Below, one piece after another: positions 46,801 to 57,300 of a stretch of 64,000 nt of DNA. The DNA is from Hypericum androsaemum. Taxonomy: Eukaryota > Streptophyta > Magnoliopsida > Malpighiales > Hypericaceae. Numbering within the stretch: position 1 is the stretch's first letter; every line of letters starts with the position of its first letter. Under the pieces are notes generated by a model that saw only the letters and a program-made list of their open reading frames with translations, was not told where the DNA came from and did not search any database. The stretch lies in the NCBI GenBank assembly GCA_963995505.1, contig OZ023187.1:813501-877500 (forward strand), given 5' to 3'. The translations under genes and the position numbers were made by a program.

Positions 46801-47390
46801 ATAGCGGACCTCGTTAATATCATAGTGGTTAGTGGATTTTTAAGGTAAATTTACACCAATAATTATAACTGTCAGAGATTGAATACTCGATTTTTGCCAA
46901 TTCATTCTATATTATTCCAGTTAGGTCAAATGTTCTTTTGAATAAATAGTGGACCTAAACAGCAAATTAGGTAAATGCAAGTTCCGCGCAGCCGGTGCTT
47001 GTTTTCTTGCTTTGGCCTTTAGGGTGTTAGCAAGGGATATAGATCTAAGTTCAAAGTTCAAATTGTACGAATGTAAAAATATAATTAGAAGAACCATTCT
47101 CAAAAATAATGTTCGAATTTTTTGATTCTGGATATCAGAGATTTTTTAAAAAAAGTTATACACTTTTTGCGGATTCATTTGCCAAGGGAAATTAGGTATA
47201 TTTTTTACATCGAGGCCAAGTTAAAGTCTTCGAAGATGATAAAAAAGTTGAATTCTGAATATAAGATAAAAATTCAAACTCTAGATGTGCAAAAAAAATT
47301 ACTTACAAATATTTATGTTTTAATTAAAATCTTCTGTGATCAATTTTTTCGTGAAATACTATTCTAAAAATGAACACCTCATTAAAAGAA
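43894..47390. other. Long AT-rich spacer, no gene recognised
   Basis: The upstream region of CYP75A copy 2 extends to about 45712, where homology to the copy 1 upstream region ends. A dispersed repeat near 44790-44890 resembles 9063-9170. From 45720 to 47390 I see only AT-rich DNA with short chance frames. Confidence 0.5.
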
Positions 47391-47805
47391 GGGAAAAGTT
47401 CATTTTTAGTACATGTAGTTTTGTGGTTTTTGCATTAACGTAGAAACATCGTCGTTTTGCTACTGAGTTGGCAAGCCACGTTGGAAATTTTTGTCCCGTT
47501 GTTATGCTGAGTTGGCACGAAATAAAATATCAATTACGACCACTTATTTCTTTATAATTTTTCAAAAACACCCCTCTCTTCTTCTTTTTCCCTCTCTCCT
47601 CCCACTTGCCCCCAAAACGACCTCGTCCCACCCACACCAATCCCTCTCCCGTCTTTATCGCCGCCCTGAAGAAACCCGTCCTCTCCGTTGTCCTCGTTGC
47701 GCACTCATAAACTTATAAATTTAAAAAAATGGGGAGACGGCAAAATCCTGCAAATCAAACACAAAAAAGAAAAACCTCAGTATCGTATCACATAGGAAGT
47801 CCAAA

Positions 47806-47838
<33 letters not shown>
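47806..47838 (+). repeat. Poly-G run of 33 bases
   Basis: Uninterrupted G from 47806 to 47838. Such runs can form quadruplexes and are also a common place for sequencing or assembly error. Confidence 0.9.
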
Positions 47839-47840
<2 letters not shown>

Positions 47841-47934
47841 AATCACATTGGAAATTCGGGGGGAAGTTCCTTGTTTTTAATTTTCGTAGTTTGAGTTCCC
47901 TCTTGTGTTAATTTCCTCAAGGTGCCGGCCAGAC

Positions 47935-48213
47935 CCTCTCGAAGACAATGGTTTTGCATGCCAATCTATGGTCGTTTTATCGATCCCAATTTATGGGGAC
48001 GCCATCTAGTACGCCCACCACGTGTTTGATGAAATTCTCGAACCAGATATTTCCAAGTGGAACACCATGATCAGAGGGTCCAGACATTTAAGGGCGTCGG
48101 TAGTAGCTTGTTGTCCTTCTGTAAGAGTTGAAGAAGGGCATCAGTATTTCGATCTTCTGACTAATATGTATGAGACGGAACCAAATGTCAGACACTATTG
48201 GTGGATTTGTTAG
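47935..48213 (+). pseudogene. Captured pentatricopeptide-repeat (PPR) gene fragment
   Basis: The plus strand reads YAHHVFDEILEPDISKWNT, a typical join of two PPR motifs, and about 35 residues later VEEGHQYFDLLTNMY followed by EPNVRHYWW, typical of the end of PLS-class plant PPR proteins. In a whole PPR protein these pieces are far apart, so the fragment is internally shortened. In-frame stops precede 48010. It lies wholly between the terminal inverted repeats, so it is cargo and not a resident gene. Confidence 0.75.
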
Positions 48214-48316
48214 ATCTTTTCGTTTATTTTTTTCTTCCTTTTTTGGTCTGATTTTAGGGTTGGAGATGTTTCATTTTTTGTTCTTGGTTATGGGAGCTAT
48301 GGTTCTAATGTATGCA

Positions 48317-48364
48317 TCCAAGAAGAGAGGAGAGAGAGGGAGGAAGAAGAAGAAGAAGAAGAAG
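48317..48364 (+). repeat. (GAA)n-rich simple repeat
   Basis: AGAAGAAGAAG-type run near 48340-48366 inside the right arm of the Pack-MULE-like element; the left arm carries the shorter counterpart CTTCTTCTTTTTC near 47578-47590. Confidence 0.6.
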
Positions 48365-48811
48365 AAGAGAGGGGTGTTTTTGAAAAATTATAAAGAAGTA
48401 AGTGATTGAAATAGATATTTTATTTAGTGCTAATTCAGCATACCAACCGGGCAAAATTTTCCAACCTTGCTTGCCAACTCAATAGCGAAACGACGATGTT
48501 TCTAGGTTCAGAGTTATTTTTGGATCGGGACTCTTCCGAGCCTTTGACAAAAAAAATGTGAAACCACAATTATCAAAAAAATCGTTTCAAGACCTGAAAA
48601 TCACATCATAAAAAATTGTAAAACTACAGATACCAAAGATGGACTTTTCCCTAACAAAACATGATTTCAACTTTCTATCTCGTAATGAAATTTCCAAATG
48701 TACAAAACAACCAACGATAAATATGCTTCAACAACTCTATGAACTAGTATCTAAATAACCGAAAATTATTGACTTTCCAATAAAATGAATAAGTCTTTCG
48801 AGATTTTTTTA

Positions 48812-49122
48812 TAGAAAAGTTCACTTTAGTATCTTGGGGGATAACGAATAATCATTTTAGTACCTCGTAGTATAAAATCCATCAATTGAATCAAACTTAT
48901 TCCAATTAAAATCAATTAGGTCCACGGGCCACTACCCAGACCCTACCCGGCCAGCTAGACAAAAAGTTCTTGGCTTAATGTGCCGGGTAGGGTCCGAGAA
49001 ACTACCCTTGGACCTAATTAATTTTAATTAGAATACGTTTGACTTAATTAATTGATTTTATATCACAGTGTACTAAAGTAATTTTTTGATGTATCATAGA
49101 ATACTAAAATAGACTTTTTCTA
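48812..49122. mobile_element. Small inverted-repeat element (MITE-like, 311 bp)
   Basis: The two halves are inverted copies almost to the centre: TAGAAAAGTTCACTTTAGTAT pairs with the right end (ATACTAAAATAGACTTTTTCTA), and CCCTACCCGGC pairs with GCCGGGTAGGG near the middle. The whole can fold into one long hairpin. The flanks are T-rich and no perfect target duplication is visible. Confidence 0.75.
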
Positions 49123-50545
49123 GTATTTTTTGTCAAGAACCTTAATATAGAACTGTTCCGGAATACCAATGGGAGTTCGTTTGAGTGTTAAACGATTTTG
49201 ATTTATTTGAGAAGTTTTTGGCTTACGAATATAAAAAAATATTAAAGAAAGCTACCTTCTAAACTAATAAAACTTGATAATATTCGACTATTAATATAGA
49301 AATTTTATTTAAAAAATGTTTCGGATTGTGTTGGCAGGTCAGAGCACGTGATGTATGTACAGTAGCAGCTCGATCCAACCTAACATTCATTCGGCTAGCC
49401 ACGATAATAAATTGGGTGTCCCTTGTAAAATCAAAATCGTTTTTTAGAAGGAATATCCCCGTCAAAAATTAATCTTTCGATTTCCGCAAATTCATTTACT
49501 ATTTCTACTCGGAGTACCGATCTGAATGGAATAGATTGTGTGCTCCTTCTGTTGAAACTTGAGTCAATTTTACACTCTTTCTTCTTGTTTCTTATTGGGC
49601 GACTCACGAAGACAAGTCAATCACTTGTTTCTTACAAGTATGTTAATTTCGAGATCTGGGTCGTTAGTTGAGTATATACATTTGGAACATTCAAAAAAGT
49701 GCATGGCCGGAATAATTTAACATTTCTTTTTCTGATAGACAACAATTGTTTTAAGATAATTTTTTACACTTAGAATTTGAACCATGTACTTCGATAAAAT
49801 TTATAACGCGTTATGCCGTTAGGCTACATGTCCGTTGAGAACAAGAATTAAACATTTCTAACTTCGCTTAATCCTGATTTACGTCAACGTACATTCACCA
49901 TGTTAAAGGACAATATTCTCCACAAGCCAAGCATGTTCTCATAGTTCTACGTATCCGGTAGTCTGCTTCACATCCTCTTACTGAGAGGGCATGTCTAACC
50001 CCTATTTCAAAACATTAGGCCGGGTTTGCATCATGTGCTAGATAAATAGGGTTTGAAACATGGTTTGTTCATAGTTCGAAACTCCGCATTCAACCCAAAT
50101 TCTTAAAACGAACTTAATGTCCACAACTGTTCCATTATCAGAGCTCTGTACTTCAATATGCAATTAATCCGAGGCAGTCGGCAACAGTTGAAATGTAGAT
50201 ACAGGTGAGCAACTAACTATAAAATCCAGCCACCACCAATAAAATGGAAGGAAGCTGAGTTGTGGTCCATTCTTTACTACTAGCAGTCTATCGCCTGAAG
50301 CGTGGTCCTAGAAATTTTTTGAAACTGATCCATACTTATTAGTGTCATTCTGAACATCATCGCACATCAAACGACCCCTCGAAGAAAGCAAAGGACTTTG
50401 AGTTGGCATTGTGGGATCTTGCCAAGAGATTGGGTGTTATATGGAAAGAAGACGTCACAACCGTCCTCAAAACAATGCAAGAAGTAGCCACATAAATTAG
50501 TTTTCAAAATTTAACGTCTTAGATAATACCTATCTAATTGCTATG
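49123..50545. other. Spacer with a SINE-like piece and a short coding-like fragment
   Basis: At about 49740-49850 the minus strand has TAGCCTAACGG and ATGGTTCAAATTC, resembling A and B boxes of a tRNA-derived SINE. On the plus strand 50343-50495 is open and ends TAA, reading KKAKDFELALWDLAKRLGV, a coding-like helix-rich stretch of unknown origin. Neither is a convincing gene. Confidence 0.35.
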
Positions 50546-50550
50546 GCTAT
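50546..50550. repeat. Target site duplication of solo LTR, left copy
   Basis: GCTAT, repeated at 51418-51422 directly after the other end of the LTR. Confidence 0.8.
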
Positions 50551-51417
50551 TGTTATTTGTCGGAGGTGGTGTATTTGATTAGGATCTTAGTCGAGGCAAG
50601 AGTTTGACTCTTTCTCCGTAAGACGAGATTGCCCCATGTTCAGTACTTACGGGCTACTGCAATCGTCTCCAAGATACAACGACTACTTGCTTCCAATATC
50701 GTAGCACAACGATTCTCGAAGCTTCGGCGAACTGCTAGATACTCGGAACTTTCTTGAGAGAGAGAGAGAGAGGAGAGGAGAACAACTATTGCTAATGAAT
50801 GCTTATGCAATGAGTGTTCGGGACAAGTTTGGAAGTGAGGGGGAGAGGCCTATTTATAGGCGCTGGATGGGAGGAAGGCAGACACTTCGAAGGGGCACGA
50901 GACACTTCCGAGGAGACGCGTCCGTTCGGCCAGCAGGCAGGCTGCCTCCTTCAGGCACCTTTTCGGCCAGCCAGAGGCATCCCTTCGCCTACCAGATTCG
51001 ACCAGGCTTGCTCGTGACCCTTCGGTGCTCGTAGGGACCCCTTCGGCAGGCGGCAGGCAGCACGCTCGTGTCCCTTCGGTGGGTTCTCTGGATAGGCCAT
51101 CCCTTCCGCCTCTTCGCATCTGAGTACTCTGGAGTCTTCTGGAATCAGCCAAAAATTTAGGCTCCTCGCGACGATGCGTAGTGCCACGTGCGCCACAAAG
51201 CGCCCATTGCGACCTGCGTCCAATACGACACGAGCACACGCACGTGCGCGTGCTCGTGCTTTCAGGTGGTTAACTTATTTCCTAGCTAACAAGGAGTATC
51301 TCCTTATAAACAAGGTAAACTTTGTTGCATTTTCTGATGTGGTAATGCCCTTTCTCATTCCCATCTTGAGGCTTCTTACTCTGGACTTTTGCATTGAATC
51401 TTTATTCAATTCCAACA
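50551..51417 (-). mobile_element. Solo LTR of a copia-type element (867 bp, minus strand)
   Basis: Read on the minus strand it begins TGTTGGAATTGAATAAAG (51417 downwards), a common copia LTR start, and ends GACAAATAACA at 50551. A TATA box (CTATAAATAGG) lies at about 50852-50862 with a pyrimidine-rich (CT)n leader at about 50757-50772. GCTAT duplicates flank both ends and there is no internal coding region or second LTR, so it is what remains after LTR-LTR recombination. Its sequence is unrelated to the LTRs at 221-8616. Confidence 0.85.
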
Positions 51418-51422
51418 GCTAT

Positions 51423-52307
51423 TTGAATATATGTTTATCTTTGGATAAATAGGAGCTTAGTGCTAATTTCAAATTAGGTTTAGGAGATTGGCACTTTAGT
51501 GCCCCTCTGGGGCTTGGCATCTTTAAAATAATACAATTTTTAGCTATAAAAAACATATTAGTGTGACTCGTTTCCTTATTGTTTTCTTTTTTTTTTGGAC
51601 AAATTTTTATTATTGTTTTCTTGCATACGTTGTAATTTGATGCCAATGCTTTACTCGTGAGGGTACTATACCGAAGTATAATATTTTCCGGAACAAGATC
51701 TGCGGTTCATTTCAATTGATTTTCAAGAAAAAATAAGAAGATATATGATTCATGGACTGCTGAATCAATGTGCACTTGGATGGTTCTTCCTTCCAACTTC
51801 CTTGGTGCATAATGTGCATGGCCCGAGAACGGATTCACAGCTCAGGGAATGAACTTGTAACTATGGATTCGACTCGATGTTGCGGGTGGCAACGAGTAAC
51901 TGTATTGAATATTTCTGAACTGAAATGACATGATGTACTTCTCCTGAAGCTGCCTTTTGCACGTCGCATCCTGTGACATAATCACATTCAATCTCAAGAA
52001 GAATCTATGGAGATGGAGTTTGACGTTTGTGGTACAAGGTTGAAGGTGAGGGTATATTAATCTTTCACATAGCAAATTTTTATTAGAGTTTTTAATATCA
52101 ATGACACATCATCTATTTATACCATGTTGACAAATATAAAACATGTCATTATTGTCACATCAACAAAATTTAAAGTTGGGTACTAAAGTGTCTTTGAACA
52201 ATAACACAAGATATTAAAAGAAAATATTTTCATAATTGAGGGTGCAAAGTATCTATTTCATATAATACTTCTTTATCCCTATACTTTATTACTGTATTAA
52301 CCTACCT
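51423..52307. other. Spacer, nothing recognised
   Basis: AT-rich. A minus-strand frame at 51842-52075 is open (about 77 codons) but shows no signal peptide or family motif; I do not call it a gene. Confidence 0.45.
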
Positions 52308-52316
52308 AATAAATTA
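52308..52316. repeat. Target site duplication of Mutator-like element 3, left copy
   Basis: AATAAATTA, repeated exactly at 53408-53416. Confidence 0.87.
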
Positions 52317-53407
52317 GGGATAATTATCCTAAGCTTCCTGGTATTCGAGCAAATCCCTCTTTTAGTCCTTACTGTTTTCAATAACTTTTATGGATCCTCC
52401 TAGTTTAAAATAATGCACCTCTCAGATTCCTTGCAGACCCACAGTTGACATTAGCAGTCAACATAATTTTTTAATGGCCATTTTACCCTTCCTAAAAAGA
52501 AAAAAAAATCTCTCTCGTCATCTCCGCTCAACTGCTTCTTCTCCAGCTAAAAATCCTCAACGACGGCGTTTCACTTTCGACAGTCGTTTCAAAATTAATG
52601 GGCTTTCACCACAATCACGAGAAGACTCGATGCACTCCTCTTCACCACAATCGCCTTCACCGCTCTTCCATGGTACCCAGACCCTCAATTAGTTGAGGAC
52701 GATGCTTTCTCGACGGTGGATGGTCAATAGGCAACCCGGAACGACGAAGACCCACCAGAGGGTTGGTTGGGGATGGTCTGAGCGTCGGGACCAATTGTTC
52801 GAGTCCAGCGTCGGGCTTAGCCGAAGAAAGGACCCATCTTCGCATCGCCGGCGGAGTCGAGGAAGGACTGCCCGTTGCGGAGGCCGTAGGTGAACTGCTT
52901 CATGTGGTGGCTCGCCGCCCGCTCGGCGTCTTTCACGTTTAATTAATTTGGGGATTGACTTGGGATAAATTGGTTAATGGAAAACTATGCTTAATTTTCC
53001 TCTCTGCATCTTTCACATTTAATTATTGAATATCACGTTTGTCGCGGAGATTGAAGATTTTCAGCGGTATTAAAAACAGAATCATGTTAAGAACAGAACC
53101 CAGTTTCTCGAACCCAGACCGCTGCTAAATTTTTGATTTGATTTGACGAATTCACCGCTTTCAATTTGGGTACCAGAACTTGATTTTAAGTTTTGATTTC
53201 AGAAAGGCTTTGAAAGGGTATAAGTGTTTTTTTTAATTTAGCTTCCTCGATCTTGAGGAAGAAGACGACCTCGGTTGACCGTTCCTCGATTTTGTTTTGC
53301 TTTTTTTTTTATTGGAAGGATATAAAGGACCGAGAAAGGTTATTGAAAACAGTAAGGACTAAAAGAAGGGTTTGCTCAAATACCAGGGACCTTAGGGTAA
53401 TTATCCC
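52317..53407. mobile_element. Mutator-like non-autonomous element 3 with captured sequence
   Basis: 1091 bp. The left arm (GGGATAATTATCCTAAG, 52317 to about 52405) pairs with the right arm (about 53320-53407, ending GGGTAATTATCCC). They share GTCCTTACTGTTTTCAATAA and GGTATT(C/T)GAGCAAA. A perfect 9-bp AATAAATTA duplication flanks it. On the minus strand 52820-52940 reads a coding-like stretch including HHMKQFTYGLRNGQSFLDSA with GC-rich codons unlike the surroundings, best explained as a captured host exon whose source I cannot name. No transposase. Confidence 0.9.
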
Positions 53408-53416
53408 AATAAATTA

Positions 53417-54324
53417 TTGTATTTCTTTTTGCATGAAATTTTTTTTTATTATGCTTCTTCTATTTTAGTATATTCATCGTACATTCTTTCTTTTGTATGA
53501 ACAAATTTGATATGTTATGTACTAGTATTACCAAAACTATAATTCGAAAAACTAAAATATATTGTTCAGTCCTGTTACAAGTTATTAATGACTGGACGAA
53601 ACCAAAAAATAACGTATCACGTACGAAATTATAGAAAATTATCTTTTAGATCAAACAATTTTATCAAATAGAGTATGATTCTACGTGTTACACATCCACT
53701 ATATCAGGGATATCAATAAACCTGATTATTGAAATTGTTCAAATCAATGTCGTGTTTTCCTAAGCATGTCAAAAGGGAGTGGATTAAGCCGCTTCTAATA
53801 GGAAGGACATCACCATCCAAAAATATGGTATCACCACTATGCACCACTACTCGCAGGGTTCAGATTCAGTGGGGATGGACACAATTTTTAATGACTGTTA
53901 GATCTCTAGATACAATTTTTAATGAAATCAGATAATTTAAATGAAATTTTCTCCGTGTGGATAACTTTTATGTTGTCCCTACTCAATCTAAAATATTATG
54001 TGGAACATGGTACCACTACTCGTACTTTATATTGTCCGTTTAGAACTATTGGGCTTATTCCGGATCCAGACACCTTATAATAAGCACCAAACTCACGGTG
54101 ACATACCAATGTTTGGTCTATTTTTTAGGAGTCGATGTATCAATTCTTGTTTCCCGTGAAAAAATCATCTAAGCACGACCGTACTAAATTAAACCGACCT
54201 AGTTTTCTTCTTTCTCAAGTCTTCGAAGCATAATTACTCCCTCCCTCCCTCCCTCCCTCCCTGACTCCCCACCGGACCGGAGGTAAACACACAAAAGCCA
54301 CACCACCACCACCACCGCCGCGGG
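53417..54324. other. Upstream region of ECM29
   Basis: AT-rich spacer leading to a (TCCC)n run at about 54237-54262 and a short (CCA)n stretch just before the ATG; these make up the probable 5' leader of ECM29. No other gene seen. Confidence 0.55.
54237..54262 (+). repeat. (TCCC)n microsatellite in ECM29 5' leader
   Basis: About six and a half CTCC/TCCC units some 65-90 bp before the ECM29 start codon. Confidence 0.85.
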
Positions 54325-57300
54325 ATGGATCAAACGACGTCGTCTCGGACGGAGGCGGAGACGGAGGAGATGCTGGACCGGATGCTGACTCGGCTGGCTC
54401 TCTGCGACGACTCCAACCTCCAACCCCTCCTCGCCAGGATCCTCCCCCTCTCCATCTCCTCCCTCTCCTCCAACTCAACTACCGTTAGAAACAAGGTAAG
54501 CTAGAACAATTCCCCCGGCTACTGCTTCAGCTATTTACGCTTTTGCCCCTCGTTAGGGCTAGGGCTAGGGCTCTAGATATTGGAAATATTAGGCGGAATT
54601 TGAGCTGGAATGATTATTTACGCTTCTGCCCCTGTGTAAGGTAGCATGCCGAGGACCTACCGTAGAATGAAATGCGGATTCCGCGTCAGTTTTTTTTAAT
54701 GTTTTGGTGTGGTGTTGGAAAGGTTGTGGAGATCCTGAGCCACGTGAACAAGAGGGTGAAGCACCACGCGGAGATTGGGCTGCCGTTGATGGAGCTGTGG
54801 GAGCTGTACAAGGAAGAAAGTGCTGCTCCTATGATTAGGAACTTTTGCATTGTGTACATTGAGATGGCGTTTGAGCGTGTTGATTTGAAGGTAGGAGCGG
54901 GATCAGACAATGCTGTTTAGTTTGATTGCGTTCGTAGGGGGAATGACTGTGGTTGGGTCCTTGGTTTCTAGGTGAAGGAGAGTCTGGCACCTTTGCTTGT
55001 GGCGAATGTTTCCAAGCTTCCTCCTCAGCACCAAGACATAATTCTGAGGATTGTCAGCAAGGTGCCTTCCCTGGCTCAGTCTTGTTGAAATTCATTTTGA
55101 ACATGTTTTTTCCTTCGTGGTCGGGAATTTGCATGTTTGTAGTGTTTTAGGAATCTGATGACTGCCAATATTTTAGGTGATTGGTGAATGCCATTCTAAA
55201 CAAATTGACGAAGAGATTGCTGCAAAGTATAAGTTAGCAAGTGGCTCCAAGGACCAAGAGCTGTTCCTGGAGTTCTGCCTTCATTTTTTGCTGTATCAGC
55301 AGTCACCTCAAGGGTCTGGTTTTTGGTTTATGAATGTGGGTCCCCTTGCTCATTCTCTCGTGTGTCTAAATTACTCGGAACTTGTTTTGCTGCAGAGGAG
55401 GATGTCCACCTGGGCTTTCAATATCCCAAAGCAACAGAATAACAGGAAAGATCATCTTGAAAAATGATGTTCTTCTGATTCGGAAGGTGATACTGATGCT
55501 GAATACACTTTAATTTCAGTTACTGCAGTTTATGGAACACCTAATTTTACATTTTCTCTGGTGTTATCAGCTGGGGATCTTGAATGTTGTTGAAGCAATG
55601 GAGCTATCCCCTGAACTTGTATATCCATTGTATCTTGCCGCAAGTGCTGATAGGTAAGCCTAAGTAAAAAAAGCTAATGTATATCATTTGATGGTGCATC
55701 TGTGTACTTTTGTACTTCGAAAGTAAAGTAAAATTTACTGTTGGATGATGGTTCTCTTTTTTCTCCCAAGTCAAGAGGCTGTTGTTAAGAGGGGGGAAGA
55801 GCTTCTTAAGAAAAAGGCTTCTAGTGCCAACCTGGATGATCCAAACTTAATGAGAAGACTTTTTTTCCTGTTCAATGGTAGGGGCCATACTTCAAATTCA
55901 CAATTCTTCCCGTCCTAGTTACTTTAATTTTAATGGCTTTGCCTTCTTGCTGGACATGACTTGTTTTTCTGCAGGAACTGCTGCTGATAATGTTGCTCCT
56001 GAATTGAGAGTGGTTCCAGGAGGCCCTGGTTTGAAAACAAAGCTGATGTCTACCTTCTGCAAATCAATCACAGCAGCGAACAGTTTCCCAGCAACTCTTC
56101 AATGCATATTTGGATGCATTTACGGTATGACGTACTGGGATTTCATGCATTAACATTTTTCCTTACTATCAAATCCATATGCCATGCTAGAACTATGAAA
56201 AGTATACACCAGGTTTAAATAGTATAAAATCCTTATTGTGGTTGTTCAATGGTGTTTCAGTGTATAAGGTTCCTATGATTGAATTGAAATATCTATGTGA
56301 ATATACCAGTACATAATTTCTTTTGGACGCCTCTTTGATTTTTTTCATTCCAAAGATTGATCTTGCTTGCTATGAACTTTCTGTTGACTATGAGTTCATC
56401 TGTAATTTCTTTTTCTGGTAACATAGAGGGGCTAGAATCCCCTAATTATATATCCAACATGCACAGGGGAGAAACATCACCAGTATTTAGTAATATTAGT
56501 TTCTCCTAACGCTTTGAGAAGGCTTTGAGAGACTGTTCCAAATGGAAGTTCCTAGGGGCAGATTCATCCCTAATGTTGAGCCAATCCATATCTAATTGCT
56601 ATCCTTTTAATGTCTCCTCTCTTTGTGGTTCTTGCTCCTCGTTGATGCCTTGTAGGAGGTGCAACTTTCATGTCATAGTTCTACTATTGTTGAGTTGTCA
56701 TTCATCTTCGTTGCAGGGGAGCTGTTGAAAGCCTTATAGATGTGCATTTCTGATAATTTTATTTATTATCTGTGTCTTTCTCTGTGTGGAAAGATTCTTA
56801 GTCAAAACATTCTGATACTTCAACTTTGAATTTAACCATACAAGGAGTTCTTCATTCAATTGAAAGTTCTCTCTTCTAATTGGTTAGTCGTCTTCTGAAA
56901 TCATTACAGGGAGTGGTACCACCTCACGGCTGAAGCAGTATGGAATGGAGTTTACTGTTTGGGTATTTAAACATGTAAGCAACACAGCTTTAGCTGTTAT
57001 TGCTCTTTATCATGCCATGAAGAGTAATGATAACTAACGAGGAATATTCTCCACTGACTTAATTTTGAATTATTGGCATCCTGCTGCGAAGCTATCAAAA
57101 GAATATTGGTGACATTATTTTGCATGTGTGGACTAGCCTAGTCTCTACCAAACATCACCAGTTCATCTGCATTTATCGTTGGATGGTACTAAAAGGAAAT
57201 TGTGTCTGGACCAGAGTAACAATCTTAGATTTCTAAAAATAGGAGATCAGTTTGCTTCATCAATCGTTTTGTTATTACCTTGTCCCAGGCAAGAGTCGAT

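Larger units (their letters stand above)
47391..48651. mobile_element. Pack-MULE-like element 4 carrying a PPR gene fragment
   Basis: Left arm 47391 to about 47600 and right arm about 48317-48651 are inverted copies sharing GAAACATCGTCGTTT, GAGTTGGCAAGC, AAATAAAATATC, TTCTTTATAATTTTTCAAAA and ACACCCCTCTCTTCTTCTT. The right arm has about 100 bp of extra sequence. Ends are GGGAAAAGT and ACTTTTCCC. I see no clean target duplication. The interior contains a 33-base poly-G run and a plus-strand PPR fragment. Confidence 0.82.

Noticed and set aside
47391..48660. Target site duplication for the Pack-MULE-like element
   Set aside because: The flanking 9-mers (TTAAAAGAA and TAACAAAAC) do not match well enough, so no duplication was annotated although the inverted repeats are clear.
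50789..51239. Frames of 80-130 codons on both strands
   Set aside because: They lie within the solo LTR and have GC-rich, low-information sequence; they fit LTR U3/R composition better than a gene.
51842..52075. Minus-strand frame of about 77 codons
   Set aside because: No signal peptide, domain or cysteine pattern and AT-rich chance-like context; not supported as a gene.
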